A stretch of 64,000 nucleotides of DNA from JAFECT01 sp964432415 (GTDB taxonomy: Bacteria > Pseudomonadota > Alphaproteobacteria > Caulobacterales > Caulobacteraceae). The stretch covers positions 1-64,000 of the forward strand of contig CAYSNW010000018.1 in assembly GCA_964432415.1 (NCBI GenBank), given 5' to 3'. Under the pieces are notes generated by a model. The model saw nothing but the letters and a program-made list of their open reading frames with translations, was not told the origin of the DNA and searched no databases. Made by a program: the position numbers and the translations under genes. This document shows positions 25,654 through 34,685 of this stretch, piece after piece. The stretch's first letter is position 1, and every line of letters starts with the position of its first letter.

Positions 25654-27776
25654 CAGCCGGCGCGCGCCGCCGCTTCGATGGAGAGCCGGCTGACCTCCAG
25701 GATTTCGGACCAGGGGATCGGCGAAGCGCCGCCCGAGCGGACTGCTCCGACAAAGGCGGCGGCGCAGGCGTTCTGACCCTTGTCCTGCGACCAGGCGCTC
25801 ATCTTCGCAAAGCTAGGCCAGCCGTGGCCGGTCAAGCGGCGGTAGTTGTCCAGCACCAGCACCCGTCCGGCGGCGAATACCTCCAGCCGCTCCTTCGGGT
25901 AGGCCTTGTGGCCGTTGGCCAGGTAGTTGATCACCCCCAGCGACCCGTCAGCGAAGCGTAAGGTAAGGGTCGCGATATCGGTGCGCGGCGGCCCGCCCGG
26001 CGCGGCCATGCCGGCGACGTCGAGGCTGACCACCGGCGAGCCGGCCAGGTGGCGCAGCAGGTCGATGAAGTGGCAGGCCTCGCCCACCAGCCGCCCGCCG
26101 CCGGTCTCCGGGTCCTGGGTCCAGTGCTCGTTGGGAATGGCCCCGGCGTTGACCGTCATGATCATGGCCTTGGGCGCGGAGACGCTGTCCAACAGGGACT
26201 TGGCCTTGACCACCATGGGGGCGAAGCGGCGGTTGAAGCCGACCATGACCAGCCGGTCCGGCGCGCGGCCGTGGGCCGCCGACAGGGCGGCAAGTTCATT
26301 CGAGGTCAGGCACAGCGGCTTTTCCACGAAGACGTGCTTGCCCGCGCCCAGGGCCGCCTCGACGTAGGCCGCGTGGCTGTCGTGGCGGGTGGCGATGCAG
26401 ACCGTGTCGATCTCGGGATCGCCGAGCACCGCCTGAGCGTCGCTGGCCGCCGCGCGGAAGCCCATCCGCCGGGCCAGGTGGGCGGCGGAGACCGCCTGGG
26501 CGGAGACCGCGGTGTGCAGGTCCGCGCCCGCCGCCTGGAAGGCCTTGGCCAGGATGCGTCCGCCGTAGGAACCGGCGCCGATGAAGCCGACCACGCCCTT
26601 GCCGGGCGACGCCTTCGTTTCGGGCTGGGGCAGGACCACCCGCGTCGCCAGCCGCGCCTCGTCGCCGGCCGGATCGGACGGGTAGGCGATCAGCACGCCG
26701 AGGGACGGGGTCTTGGAGGTCAGCAGGTCGTAGGCGGCCGGCGCCTGGTCGACGTCGAAGCGATGGGTGACGAGGGAGGCCAGGTCGAGCTTGCCCATGG
26801 CCATCATGTCGAGCACGGCCTCGAGATTGCGCTGCTCGGTCCAGCGCACGAAGCCGAAGGGATAGTCGCGCCCGCGCTCCTCGTAGTCGGGGTCGTAGCG
26901 GCCGGGGCCGTAGGAGCAGGAGACCTGGAAGCTGATCTCCTTTTCGTAGAAGTCGGCGCGGTTGATCTCCAGCCCGGCGACGCCCACCAGCACCACCCGC
27001 CCGCGCTTCCTGCACATTCGCGCGGCCTGCGACAGGGGCTCGCTGCTCCGGGTCGAGAGGGTCAGCAGCACCCCGTCCACGCCGCGGCCCCGCGAGAAGC
27101 CCTGGGCGGCAGTGATCGGGTCCTCGCCCTTCGAAAGGTCCACCGTCTCGGCGCCGAAGCGGCGCGCCAGCTCAAGCCGCGAGGAATCGGTGTCGATCCC
27201 CAGCACCCGGCAGCCGTTGGCCGTCAGCAGCTGCACCGCCAGCAGGCCGATCAGGCCCAGGCCCGTGACCACGAAGGCTTCGCCCAGGGTCGGTTCGGCC
27301 AGGCGCACGCCCTGCAGCGCGATGGCGCCCAGGACCGCGAAGGCGGCGTCCTCGTCCGTCACACCGTCGGGGATGCGGGCGGAGAGATTGGAAGGAACGA
27401 CTACGACCTCGGCGTGCTTGCCGTTGGACACGACCCGCTCGCCCTTCGCGAAGCCCGGGCACTGGCTCTCCACCACCCGGCCGACATTGCAGTAGCCGAG
27501 CGGCATGGGCTGATCGAGCTTGGAGACCACCGCGTCGAAGGTGGCGGCCAGGCCATCGGTCCCGACCTTGCGCAACACGTCCTTGACCCGCTCGGGCTGC
27601 TGGCGCGCCTTGTCCAGCAGCGATCCCTTGGCGAAATCGACCAGCATCTTCTCGGTGCCGGCCGAGACCAGGGTGACCGTAGTCGCGATGCGCAGATGGC
27701 CGGGGCGGCACAGCGGCGCGGGCGTGTCCTGCACGCGCGTCTCGCCCGACTTCAGGTTCTGCAGGATCTGCTTCAT
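25653..27776 (-). CDS. Bi-domain oxidoreductase: zinc-type alcohol dehydrogenase fused to Gfo/Idh/MocA
   Basis: 707 aa from ATG 27776, which overlaps the upstream TGA as ATGA. The frame stays open further upstream, but that is the methyltransferase gene. Residues 1 to about 375 are a medium-chain dehydrogenase with VTGLGLIGLLAVQLL as its nucleotide-binding turn. Residues from about 395 to 707 are a Gfo/Idh/MocA dehydrogenase with VGFIGAGSYGG, the VEKPLCL motif and HFIDLLRHL. The domains probably oxidise and reduce one sugar in sequence. Such fusions sit beside heparinase-like genes in surface-polysaccharide loci. The substrate is unknown; a nucleotide-linked uronic acid is a guess. Confidence 0.9.
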   Translation of the reverse strand: MKQILQNLKSGETRVQDTPAPLCRPGHLRIATTVTLVSAGTEKMLVDFAKGSLLDKARQQPERVKDVLRKVGTDGLAATFDAVVSKLDQPMPLGYCNVGRVVESQCPGFAKGERVVSNGKHAEVVVVPSNLSARIPDGVTDEDAAFAVLGAIALQGVRLAEPTLGEAFVVTGLGLIGLLAVQLLTANGCRVLGIDTDSSRLELARRFGAETVDLSKGEDPITAAQGFSRGRGVDGVLLTLSTRSSEPLSQAARMCRKRGRVVLVGVAGLEINRADFYEKEISFQVSCSYGPGRYDPDYEERGRDYPFGFVRWTEQRNLEAVLDMMAMGKLDLASLVTHRFDVDQAPAAYDLLTSKTPSLGVLIAYPSDPAGDEARLATRVVLPQPETKASPGKGVVGFIGAGSYGGRILAKAFQAAGADLHTAVSAQAVSAAHLARRMGFRAAASDAQAVLGDPEIDTVCIATRHDSHAAYVEAALGAGKHVFVEKPLCLTSNELAALSAAHGRAPDRLVMVGFNRRFAPMVVKAKSLLDSVSAPKAMIMTVNAGAIPNEHWTQDPETGGGRLVGEACHFIDLLRHLAGSPVVSLDVAGMAAPGGPPRTDIATLTLRFADGSLGVINYLANGHKAYPKERLEVFAAGRVLVLDNYRRLTGHGWPSFAKMSAWSQDKGQNACAAAFVGAVRSGGASPIPWSEILEVSRLSIEAAARAG

Positions 27777-28591
27777 TTCACGGCTTCGATCAGGAGATAG
27801 AGGCCGTGTCCACCGGCGATGCGCCGGAGCAGCCAGCGCGGCCACAGCGCCTTGGCCGCCGAGAGCAGGCCGCCGCGGTGGCGCGCGCCGACGTCGCCTT
27901 CCAGCAGATCGCCGTGGCTGAGCTGGACCTTGACCGATGCGCTGCGGAAACCGGAGGCTTCGACCAGGGCCCTGGCCTCCTTCGGCGTATAGGCCTTGGT
28001 GCCCGGGCTCTCCAGCTTGTCGGCGTAGATGTCGGCCATCCTGCGTCCCGGCCGCCCCGCCAGCAGGCCGTAGCGCAGCCACAGCATCATCCCGACCAGC
28101 GACCAGGTGTTGTAGACCATGATCCGCGCGATCCCGCCGGGGCGGAGCACCCGCGCCGCTTCCTTGAGGCAGGCGGGGGTGTCGGGGGAGTGGTGCATCA
28201 CCCCCCAGGAATAGACCAGGTCGAAGCTGTCGTCGGGGAAGGGCAGGCGTTCGGCGTCCGCGACCTGCACCTTCGACGGCAGCCCCTCCGCCGCCACCCG
28301 GGCGGAGGTGAAGCCCACGGCGCGCTCGGTCAGGTCCACGCCCGACAGGCTCTTCGGCCGGGCCCGGGCCCACATCAGATGGTCGGCCCCCATGCCGACG
28401 CCGATCTCCAGCACATCCTTGCCCGGCGCCTCGTGGAAGCGGGCGAAGTCGAAGATGTAGGGCTCCAGCTCATAGCGCCGCCGCTCCTGGGCGCTGAGGT
28501 CGAAGTCCTCGCCGGTCCCCGCGTAGCCCTCGCCGCAGCTCTCGCGGTTCCAGTGGTCGTGGACCTGGCTCTTGAGATCATCGGCGGACAT
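27773..28591 (-). CDS. Class I SAM-dependent methyltransferase
   Basis: 272 aa. Motif I is VLEIGVGMGADHLMWA at about residue 60. GVDLTERAV, VADAERLPFPDDSFDLVYSWGVMHH and VLRPGGIARIMVYN follow, which is the UbiE/Methyltransf_11 pattern. A C-terminal extension of about 90 residues (DKLESPGTKAY...) is shared with methyltransferases of glycan loci. ATG 28591 shares one base with the asparagine synthase stop (TGATG), and its own TGA overlaps the next ATG. It is therefore tightly coupled in the minus-strand operon. Sugar or uronate O-methylation is likely; acceptor unknown. Confidence 0.87.
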   Translation of the reverse strand: MSADDLKSQVHDHWNRESCGEGYAGTGEDFDLSAQERRRYELEPYIFDFARFHEAPGKDVLEIGVGMGADHLMWARARPKSLSGVDLTERAVGFTSARVAAEGLPSKVQVADAERLPFPDDSFDLVYSWGVMHHSPDTPACLKEAARVLRPGGIARIMVYNTWSLVGMMLWLRYGLLAGRPGRRMADIYADKLESPGTKAYTPKEARALVEASGFRSASVKVQLSHGDLLEGDVGARHRGGLLSAAKALWPRWLLRRIAGGHGLYLLIEAVK

Positions 28592-30531
28592 CAGGCGGAC
28601 ACCGCTCTTCGGGGCGCGCCCCGCCGGACGGGCGTCGCGCTGGAATCGAGGAAGCGCCGGCACCAGAGTTCGACGCACATCAGGGAGAACAGGGTGTAGG
28701 AGCCGTCCGCTGCGCCCGACGCGTCCGCCGCACGCAGCCTCGCGACGGCGGCGGGATCGAACAGGCCGCGGGACCTCAGCGTGGTCTCCGAAAGCAGGTC
28801 CTCGGTCGCCTCGCGCATCGGACCCTTCATCCATAGCCTCAGCGGCGCGCCGAAGCCGCTCTTGGGCCGATCGATGATGCGGTCCGGCAGCACGCCGCGC
28901 TGGGACTGCTTCAGGATCCACTTGCCGACCCCGCCGCGGAGCTTCCAGGCGGTCGGCGTGCGGGCGGCGAAGTCCACCATCTCCAGGTCGATCAGCGGCA
29001 CGCGGACCTCGACGCCGGCGGCCATGGCCATCTTGTCCGTGTAGATCAGGTTGTGGTCGGCCAGGAAGAAGCGCTGGTCCAGCGCCAGGCAGCGTTCCAC
29101 CGCGGGCTCGCCCGCGACGCCGGCCAGGACCGCGTCCATGGGCGCGAAGATCTCGTCCGGCCGGGCGGCGTGACGGTGCTCGGCGGCCAGAAGCTGTTCG
29201 ACCCCGCCCAGCGGCCCCCAGGCGAACACGGAGGCGATGCGCCGGTCGCCGTCCTGGGCGGCGGCGGCCAGGGCCTTGGCCACGCGGCGGCGAAGCGCCG
29301 AGCCGCCCGCCCCGCCCGAGGCCATTCCCGCCAGACCCCGGCGCACCAGGCCTGGTACGGCCGACCAGAGGGGATCGAGCGCCACGGCGGCGTGGCGGCG
29401 GTAGCCGGCGAACAGGTCGTCGCCGCCGGTGCCGGACAGCAGCACCTTCATGCCGTGCTCGCGCGCGAGGCGGCTGATGTGCAGGACATTGAGGCAGGCC
29501 GGATCGGCCAGGGGCTCGTCCAGCTGGCCGACCATCTCCACCAGGCCGTCGCAGAGGGCGGCCGCGTCGACCTTGACCTCGTGCAGGCGCACGCCCAGGT
29601 GCGCCGCCGCCTCGCGGGCGTAGGGCAGGTCGTCGGTCGCCCCGCCCTCGGCCCCGGAGGTGTTGATGGTGAAGCAGTCGATGCCGTGGCCGCGCGCGCG
29701 GGCGGCGGCGACCACGGCGGTGGAGTCGAGACCTCCGGACAGGAAGGCGCCGACCGGCACGTCGGCCACCATCTGGCGGTCGACCGAAGCTTCCAGCGTC
29801 GCGCGCAGCTCGCTTGCGCAGGTCTCGGCGGTCCAGTCGGTGCGCGGTGCATAAGGCGGCGGCGACCACCAGCGCCAGCGCCGGGTCACGGCCCCGTCCT
29901 TGACGATTATCGCCGAGCCCGGATCGAGCTTCTTCACCCCTGCGAACGGCGTCTGCTCGCCGGGACACCAGAGGAAGGTCGCGTACTTGGCGACGGCCGA
30001 GACGTCGAGCGCACGCTCGACCGCGACCAGCTCCAGCAGCGGCTTGATCTCGCTGCCGAAGGCGAGGCCTTCCGGCGTCTCGGCGTAGTAGAGCGGCTTG
30101 ATGCCCAGGTTGTCGCGGGCCAGGAACAGCTGGCGCTCGCGGGTGTCGTATATGGCGATGGCGGCGATGCCGTTCAGGCGTGACAGATAGGCGGGGCCGT
30201 CGAGCGCGAAACCCTCCAGCACCACCTCGGTGTCCGACCCACCGCGGAAGCGCACGCCACGGGCCTCCAGCTCACGCTTCAGGTCGCGGTAATTGTAGAT
30301 CTCGCCATTGAAGACGGTGACGAAACGGCCGTCGTGGCTCGACATCGGCTGGGCGCCGGCGGGGCTCAGGTCGATGATCGCGAGGCGCGTGTGACCGAGC
30401 GCGGTCAGGCCGTCATCGCTGAGAAAGGCGCCATGACCATCGGGTCCGCGGTGCGCGATGGCGGCGATGGCCGCGTCCAGCGCCTCGGGATCGACGCGCG
30501 AGCGGCTGGAAAGACCGACGATCCCGCACAT
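28591..30531 (-). CDS. asnB: Asparagine synthase-like glutamine amidotransferase (first copy)
   Basis: 646 aa. Cys2 begins the class II glutaminase domain (MCGIVG, RGPDG, VFNGEIYNY). The ATP-pyrophosphatase domain has the PP-loop SGGLDST and LSGTGGDDLFAGY. In polysaccharide loci such proteins usually amidate uronic-acid carboxyls (WbpS-type) rather than make free asparagine. Here it heads an operon with an oxidoreductase, a heparinase-like protein and wecB, so glycan amidation is the preferred inference. It is slightly longer than free-standing AsnB because of a basic C-terminal tail. A paralogue starts 226 bases away in the opposite direction. Confidence 0.92.
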   Translation of the reverse strand: MCGIVGLSSRSRVDPEALDAAIAAIAHRGPDGHGAFLSDDGLTALGHTRLAIIDLSPAGAQPMSSHDGRFVTVFNGEIYNYRDLKRELEARGVRFRGGSDTEVVLEGFALDGPAYLSRLNGIAAIAIYDTRERQLFLARDNLGIKPLYYAETPEGLAFGSEIKPLLELVAVERALDVSAVAKYATFLWCPGEQTPFAGVKKLDPGSAIIVKDGAVTRRWRWWSPPPYAPRTDWTAETCASELRATLEASVDRQMVADVPVGAFLSGGLDSTAVVAAARARGHGIDCFTINTSGAEGGATDDLPYAREAAAHLGVRLHEVKVDAAALCDGLVEMVGQLDEPLADPACLNVLHISRLAREHGMKVLLSGTGGDDLFAGYRRHAAVALDPLWSAVPGLVRRGLAGMASGGAGGSALRRRVAKALAAAAQDGDRRIASVFAWGPLGGVEQLLAAEHRHAARPDEIFAPMDAVLAGVAGEPAVERCLALDQRFFLADHNLIYTDKMAMAAGVEVRVPLIDLEMVDFAARTPTAWKLRGGVGKWILKQSQRGVLPDRIIDRPKSGFGAPLRLWMKGPMREATEDLLSETTLRSRGLFDPAAVARLRAADASGAADGSYTLFSLMCVELWCRRFLDSSATPVRRGAPRRAVSA

Positions 30532-30567
30532 CCAGACCGTTTACCCCCAGGCTCTCACCCGATCCAT

Positions 30568-30589
30568 CCGGCCTTGAGCGATAGGCCGG
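30568..30589 (-). promoter_or_regulatory. Stem-loop in the leader of the first asparagine synthase gene
   Basis: CCGGCCT (30568-30574) pairs with AGGCCGG (30583-30589) around an eight-base loop. It lies 37 bases upstream of the minus-strand ATG at 30531, so it would fall in the leader mRNA or act as an operator. Function unknown. Confidence 0.35.
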
Positions 30590-30678
30590 GGCGGGGCGGG
30601 CCGCAAGCCAAAACCCTGTGGAGACCTCGACCCTTGGCGCGAGAATAACCTTTCCCCGCCCACCAGTTGCGGCTAGTC

Positions 30679-30723
30679 CGGATCGGCGGCGTCGATAGGT
30701 TGCGCGTTCGAGTCGCCGATCCG
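30679..30723. promoter_or_regulatory. Spaced 10-bp inverted repeat in the divergent asnB/asnB promoter region
   Basis: CGGATCGGCG (30679-30688) and CGCCGATCCG (30714-30723) are perfect inverted arms separated by 25 bases. The right arm ends 34 bases before the plus-strand ATG at 30758. This could be a regulator-binding pair controlling both divergent transcripts, or a leader hairpin of the plus transcript. Confidence 0.4.
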
Positions 30724-30757
30724 CGCGCCGGCAGAATATCGAGGGGCTTCCGGGGCT

Positions 30758-32572
30758 ATGTGCGGGATCGCTGGCATCTTTGCCTACTCGCCTGCGAGCG
30801 AGCGGCCGGATCGGCGTGAGCTGCTCGCCATCCGCGAGCACATGGCGTCGCGCGGCCCCGACGGCTCGGGCGAATGGTGGGACGTCGACAGGCGGATCGG
30901 TCTGGCGCACCGCCGGCTTTCGATCATCGATCTGTCCGACCGGGCGGCGCAGCCCATGGCCAGCGCCAGCGGCGAGCTGACCATCACCTTCAACGGCGAG
31001 ATCTACAACTATCAGGAATTGAAGCGCGAGCTGGAGGCCCAGGGCCACAGCTTCCGCACCACCTCGGACACCGAGGTCATCCTGACCCTCTACGAAATCA
31101 TGGGCCCCAAGGTGGTCAGCCGGCTTCGGGGCATGTTCGCCCTGGCCATCCACGACCGGAGCAAGGGCGGCCTCTTCCTGGCCAGAGACCCCTACGGGAT
31201 CAAGCCGCTCTACTACGCCGACCAGGGCGGGCAGCTGCGCTTCGCCTCCTCAGTCAAGGCGCTGTTGGCCGGCAAGGCGATCTCGCGCGACCCGGACTGC
31301 GCGGGCGTGGTGGGCTTCCAGCTGTTCGGCAGCGTGCCCGAGCCCTTCACCCTCTACCGGGCGATCAAGCCGGTGCCGGCGGGCTCGACCCTGTGGATCG
31401 ACGAGAAGGGCGTGGGCGAGCCGGTCGAATACGCCAACCTGGCGGCCACCCTGGCCCAGAACGAGCCGCGCGGCATCCTGCTCGACTTTCACGCCGCGGT
31501 GCGCGCCGCCGTGTTCGACAGCGTGCGGGCCCACATGGTGGCCGACGTCGAGGTCGGCGCCTTCCTGTCGGGCGGCATCGATTCCGGCGCCCTGGTCGGG
31601 CTGATGCGCGACGCCGGCCAGACCGCGATCCAGACCGTGACCCTGGCCTTCAATGAGTTCCAGGGCGCGCACCACGACGAGTCGCCCATCGCCGAGCAGG
31701 TCGCGCGCTACTACGGCACCACCCACACGACCCGGGTGGTGACCCACGACGAATTCGTGGCCGACCTTCCCGCCATCCTGGAAGCCATGGATCAGCCGTC
31801 GGTGGACGGGATCAACACCTGGTTCGTCAGCAAGGCGACCAAGGAGCTCGGGCTGAAGGTCGCCCTGTCCGGGGTCGGCGGCGACGAACTGCTGGCCGGC
31901 TACTCGACCTTCCGCGACATCCCGCGCTGGCGTCAGATCTACGGCCCGATCGCGGCCCTTCCCGGCGCGGGAAAGGCGGCGCGCTGGCTGCTTTCCACCC
32001 TGGCCCCGGGCATCGCGCGGCACAATCCCAAGGCCCTGGGCGTGCTGCAGTACGCCGACAGCTGGCCGGGCGCCTACATGCTGTGCCGGTCGGTGCTGCT
32101 GCCCTTCGAGCTGAAGACGGTGGTCGATCCGCAGGTCGCCGCCGAGGGTCTGAAGCGGCTGGACCCGCTGGAGCGGATCTCCCGGTCCATGAGCCCGGAT
32201 CCGGGTGTCTCCATCACCCGTGTCGCCCTGCTGGAGTCCTGCAACTACATGCGCAACCAGCTGCTGCGCGACACCGACTGGGCGGGCATGGCCCATTCGA
32301 TCGAGATCCGCACGCCCTACGTGGACTACCAGCTGCTCAAGGACCTGGCGCCGGTCATCGGCAAGATGGAGTCGCGCGGGGGAAAGCGGGCGCTGGGCCA
32401 GGCCCCTTCCAAGCCCCTGCCGGACGAAATCCTCGACCGCCCCAAGTCCGGCTTCGGCGTTCCCATGACCGCCTGGCTCAACGGGCACGCGGGCCTGAAC
32501 GACCGGCTGGCGTCGCGCCAGTGGGCGCAGCGGGTGATCTCGAGCCCGTCCTTCGCCGCCCAGCCTGGGTGA
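30758..32572 (+). CDS. asnB: Asparagine synthase-like glutamine amidotransferase (second copy)
   Basis: 604 aa, a divergent paralogue of the neighbouring minus-strand enzyme. The glutaminase domain starts at Cys2 (MCGIAG, RGPDGSGEW, FNGEIYNYQELKRELE). The synthetase domain has the PP-loop SGGIDSG, where many family members have SGGxDSS/T, then LSGVGGDELLAGY and RPKSGFGVP. It is the first gene of a plus-strand operon of glycosyltransferases, and GAGGGG lies upstream of the ATG. It probably amidates a second uronic acid or the same residue at another step (inference). The next gene begins ten bases after its stop. Confidence 0.92.
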   Translation: MCGIAGIFAYSPASERPDRRELLAIREHMASRGPDGSGEWWDVDRRIGLAHRRLSIIDLSDRAAQPMASASGELTITFNGEIYNYQELKRELEAQGHSFRTTSDTEVILTLYEIMGPKVVSRLRGMFALAIHDRSKGGLFLARDPYGIKPLYYADQGGQLRFASSVKALLAGKAISRDPDCAGVVGFQLFGSVPEPFTLYRAIKPVPAGSTLWIDEKGVGEPVEYANLAATLAQNEPRGILLDFHAAVRAAVFDSVRAHMVADVEVGAFLSGGIDSGALVGLMRDAGQTAIQTVTLAFNEFQGAHHDESPIAEQVARYYGTTHTTRVVTHDEFVADLPAILEAMDQPSVDGINTWFVSKATKELGLKVALSGVGGDELLAGYSTFRDIPRWRQIYGPIAALPGAGKAARWLLSTLAPGIARHNPKALGVLQYADSWPGAYMLCRSVLLPFELKTVVDPQVAAEGLKRLDPLERISRSMSPDPGVSITRVALLESCNYMRNQLLRDTDWAGMAHSIEIRTPYVDYQLLKDLAPVIGKMESRGGKRALGQAPSKPLPDEILDRPKSGFGVPMTAWLNGHAGLNDRLASRQWAQRVISSPSFAAQPG

Positions 32573-32582
32573 GGAGCCGCGC

Positions 32583-33521
32583 TTGAGCCTGACCGAGCGC
32601 CCCCCCGGCGCCCCGCCTTCGATCACCGCCATCGTCCTGGCCTTCGACGAGGAGGACCACATCGAGCGCTGCGTGCGCCGCCTGGAGGGGGTGGCCGAGC
32701 GCATCGTGGTGATCGACAGCTTCTCGCGCGACCGCACCGTGGAGATCGCGCGAAGCCTCGGCGCCGAGGTGCTGCAGCACGCCTGGAAGAACTACGCCGA
32801 CCAGTTCCAGTGGGGCGTCGACAACGCGAAGGTGACCAGCGACTGGATCCTGCGCATCGACTGCGACGAGTATCTGGAGCCGCCGCTGATCGCGGAGCTG
32901 GCCGAGCGGCTGACCTCGGTTCCGAGCGATGTCACCGGCATCGATTTCCGCCGCAAGGTGATCTTCAAGGGCCGCTTCATCCGCTGGGGCGGCTACTACA
33001 AGACCATCCTGACCCGGCTGTGGCGCACCGGAAGCGGCCGCATCGAGCAGCGCTGGATGGACGAGCACATCGTGCTGGAGGGCGGCCGGACCGAGTGGTT
33101 CAAACGCGGCGACCTGGTCGACGAGAACCTCAAGGACATCGGCTGGTGGACCGACAAGCACAACAGCTACGCCACGCGCCAGATGGTCGACTTCATCAAC
33201 CGCGAATACGGCCTGTTTCCGATGGACACCCAGGTCCAGTCCGGCGGCAACGCCCAGGCCCGTTGGAAGCGGTTCCTGCGCAACCGGGTGTTCGGCGGCG
33301 CGCCGCTTTACCTGCGCAGCGTGCTCTATTTCCTGCAGCGCTATTTCCTGAGGCTCGGCTTCCTGGACGGTAAGCAGGGCTTCGTCTGGCACTTCCTGCA
33401 GGGCTTCTGGTTCTTCGTGCTGATGGACGCCAAGATCGAGGAGGCGCGCGGCTTCATCGCCGCCCACGGGCTTGAGGCGTTCAAGGCCCACCTGAAGACC
33501 CGCTACCGGATCGAGGTCTAG
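32583..33521 (+). CDS. GT2 family glycosyltransferase (WaaE-like)
   Basis: 312 aa. GT-A fold with ITAIVLAFDEEDHIERC at the N-terminus, VVIDSFSRDRT, and the metal-binding DxD as RIDCDEYLEP at about residue 96. The C-terminal third has aromatic, hydrophobic stretches (VLYFLQRYFLRLGFLDGKQG) suggesting membrane association, as in WaaE/KdtX-like transferases. TTG at 32583 is chosen because GAGGAG precedes it by six bases. It is the second gene of the plus-strand operon. It transfers an unidentified sugar to the growing repeat unit. Confidence 0.9.
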   Translation: MSLTERPPGAPPSITAIVLAFDEEDHIERCVRRLEGVAERIVVIDSFSRDRTVEIARSLGAEVLQHAWKNYADQFQWGVDNAKVTSDWILRIDCDEYLEPPLIAELAERLTSVPSDVTGIDFRRKVIFKGRFIRWGGYYKTILTRLWRTGSGRIEQRWMDEHIVLEGGRTEWFKRGDLVDENLKDIGWWTDKHNSYATRQMVDFINREYGLFPMDTQVQSGGNAQARWKRFLRNRVFGGAPLYLRSVLYFLQRYFLRLGFLDGKQGFVWHFLQGFWFFVLMDAKIEEARGFIAAHGLEAFKAHLKTRYRIEV

Positions 33522-33524
33522 GCC

Positions 33525-34685
33525 GTGGCCAAGCCCACCGTCCTGATCGGGCTGGGCGCTTTCTGGCCCGGACATGAGTCGACCGGGCCGAACCTCAGCC
33601 TGAAGTCTCTGTGCCAGGTGCTGGGCGAGGACTACGACTTCCGCATCCTGGCGCGTGACCGGCCCTTCGGCTCGGACCAGCCCTTCGCCCCGACGGGCGA
33701 GTGGCGTGATCTGGGGTATGCGCAGGCCCGGTATCTGCCCATCGGGCCCTTGGGCGCCCGCGGACTGGCGCCGCTGCTGAGGCAGACACCCCACGACCTG
33801 ATCGTGCTGAACGGCTTCTTCGACAAGGAATTCACCATTCCGGTCCTGATGCTTCGCCGTCTGGGACTGGTCCCGCGCCGGCCGGTGATCCTGTCGCCGC
33901 GCGGCGAGTTCGCCGGCGGGGCCCTGGCGCTGAAGGGCGCGCGCAAGGCGAGCTACCTGGGCCTGGTCCGAACCCTGGGCCTGCTGGACAGCGTCACGAT
34001 CCACGCCACCAACGACCAGGAGGCCGGCGACATCCGGCGCGGCCTGCCCTTCGCCTGGAGGGTCGAGACCGCAACCAATGTGCGAGGCCTGTTCGACCTG
34101 CCGCCCGCGCCCGAGGCGTCCGACGATGGGGTGTTGAAGCTGGCCTTCCTGGGGCGGGTCACGCCGGTGAAGAACGTCGACTATGGCCTGGAGGTGCTGA
34201 GCCGGGTCAAGGCGCCCGTGCGCTGGGATATCTACGGCCCGATCAGCGACGAGGCCTACTGGGCGCGCTGCCGCCAGCGGATCGAGGCCCTGCCCGCCCA
34301 TGTCGAGGTGCGCCACATGGGCGAGATCGCCAACGACGACGCGCCGCAGATGCTGGCCGGCTACGACCTGATGTTCCTGCCCACCCGGGGCGAGAACTTC
34401 GGCCACGCCATCTTCGAGGCCCTGGCCTCCGGCACGCCGGTGGCGATCAGCGACCAGACGCCGTGGAAGGATCTCGAGCGGCGCAAGGCGGGCTGGGACC
34501 TGCCCCTGGCCGACCCGGAGGGCTTCGCGCGCGCCATCGATGCGCTGGCGGCCATGGCGCCCAATGAGCGCGCGGCCTGGCGCGCCGGCGCCCGGGCCTT
34601 CGCCGAACAGCGGACCCGCGAGAGCGACGCCCTGGCGCGCACCCGCGCCCTCTACGCCTCAGCCATCGCCCGCGGCCCGGCTTGA
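33525..34685 (+). CDS. GT4 family glycosyltransferase
   Basis: 386 aa. GT-B enzyme. The N-terminal domain begins VLIGLGAFWPGHESTGP. The donor-binding half contains LAFLGRVTPVKNVDYGLEVL, IYGPISDEAYW, MLAGYDLMFLPTRGENFGHAIFEALASGTPVA and a WDLPLADPEGF segment. The GENFGHxxxEAL pattern is the GT4 nucleotide-sugar site. GTG start three bases after the previous stop; its own stop overlaps the next gene's TTG. Sugar specificity cannot be predicted. Confidence 0.88.
   Translation: MAKPTVLIGLGAFWPGHESTGPNLSLKSLCQVLGEDYDFRILARDRPFGSDQPFAPTGEWRDLGYAQARYLPIGPLGARGLAPLLRQTPHDLIVLNGFFDKEFTIPVLMLRRLGLVPRRPVILSPRGEFAGGALALKGARKASYLGLVRTLGLLDSVTIHATNDQEAGDIRRGLPFAWRVETATNVRGLFDLPPAPEASDDGVLKLAFLGRVTPVKNVDYGLEVLSRVKAPVRWDIYGPISDEAYWARCRQRIEALPAHVEVRHMGEIANDDAPQMLAGYDLMFLPTRGENFGHAIFEALASGTPVAISDQTPWKDLERRKAGWDLPLADPEGFARAIDALAAMAPNERAAWRAGARAFAEQRTRESDALARTRALYASAIARGPA

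Noticed and set aside
27777..28373. N-terminal extension of the bi-domain oxidoreductase frame
   Set aside because: It overlaps the methyltransferase gene in another frame and has no dehydrogenase features; MKQILQNLKSG at 27776 is a normal start.
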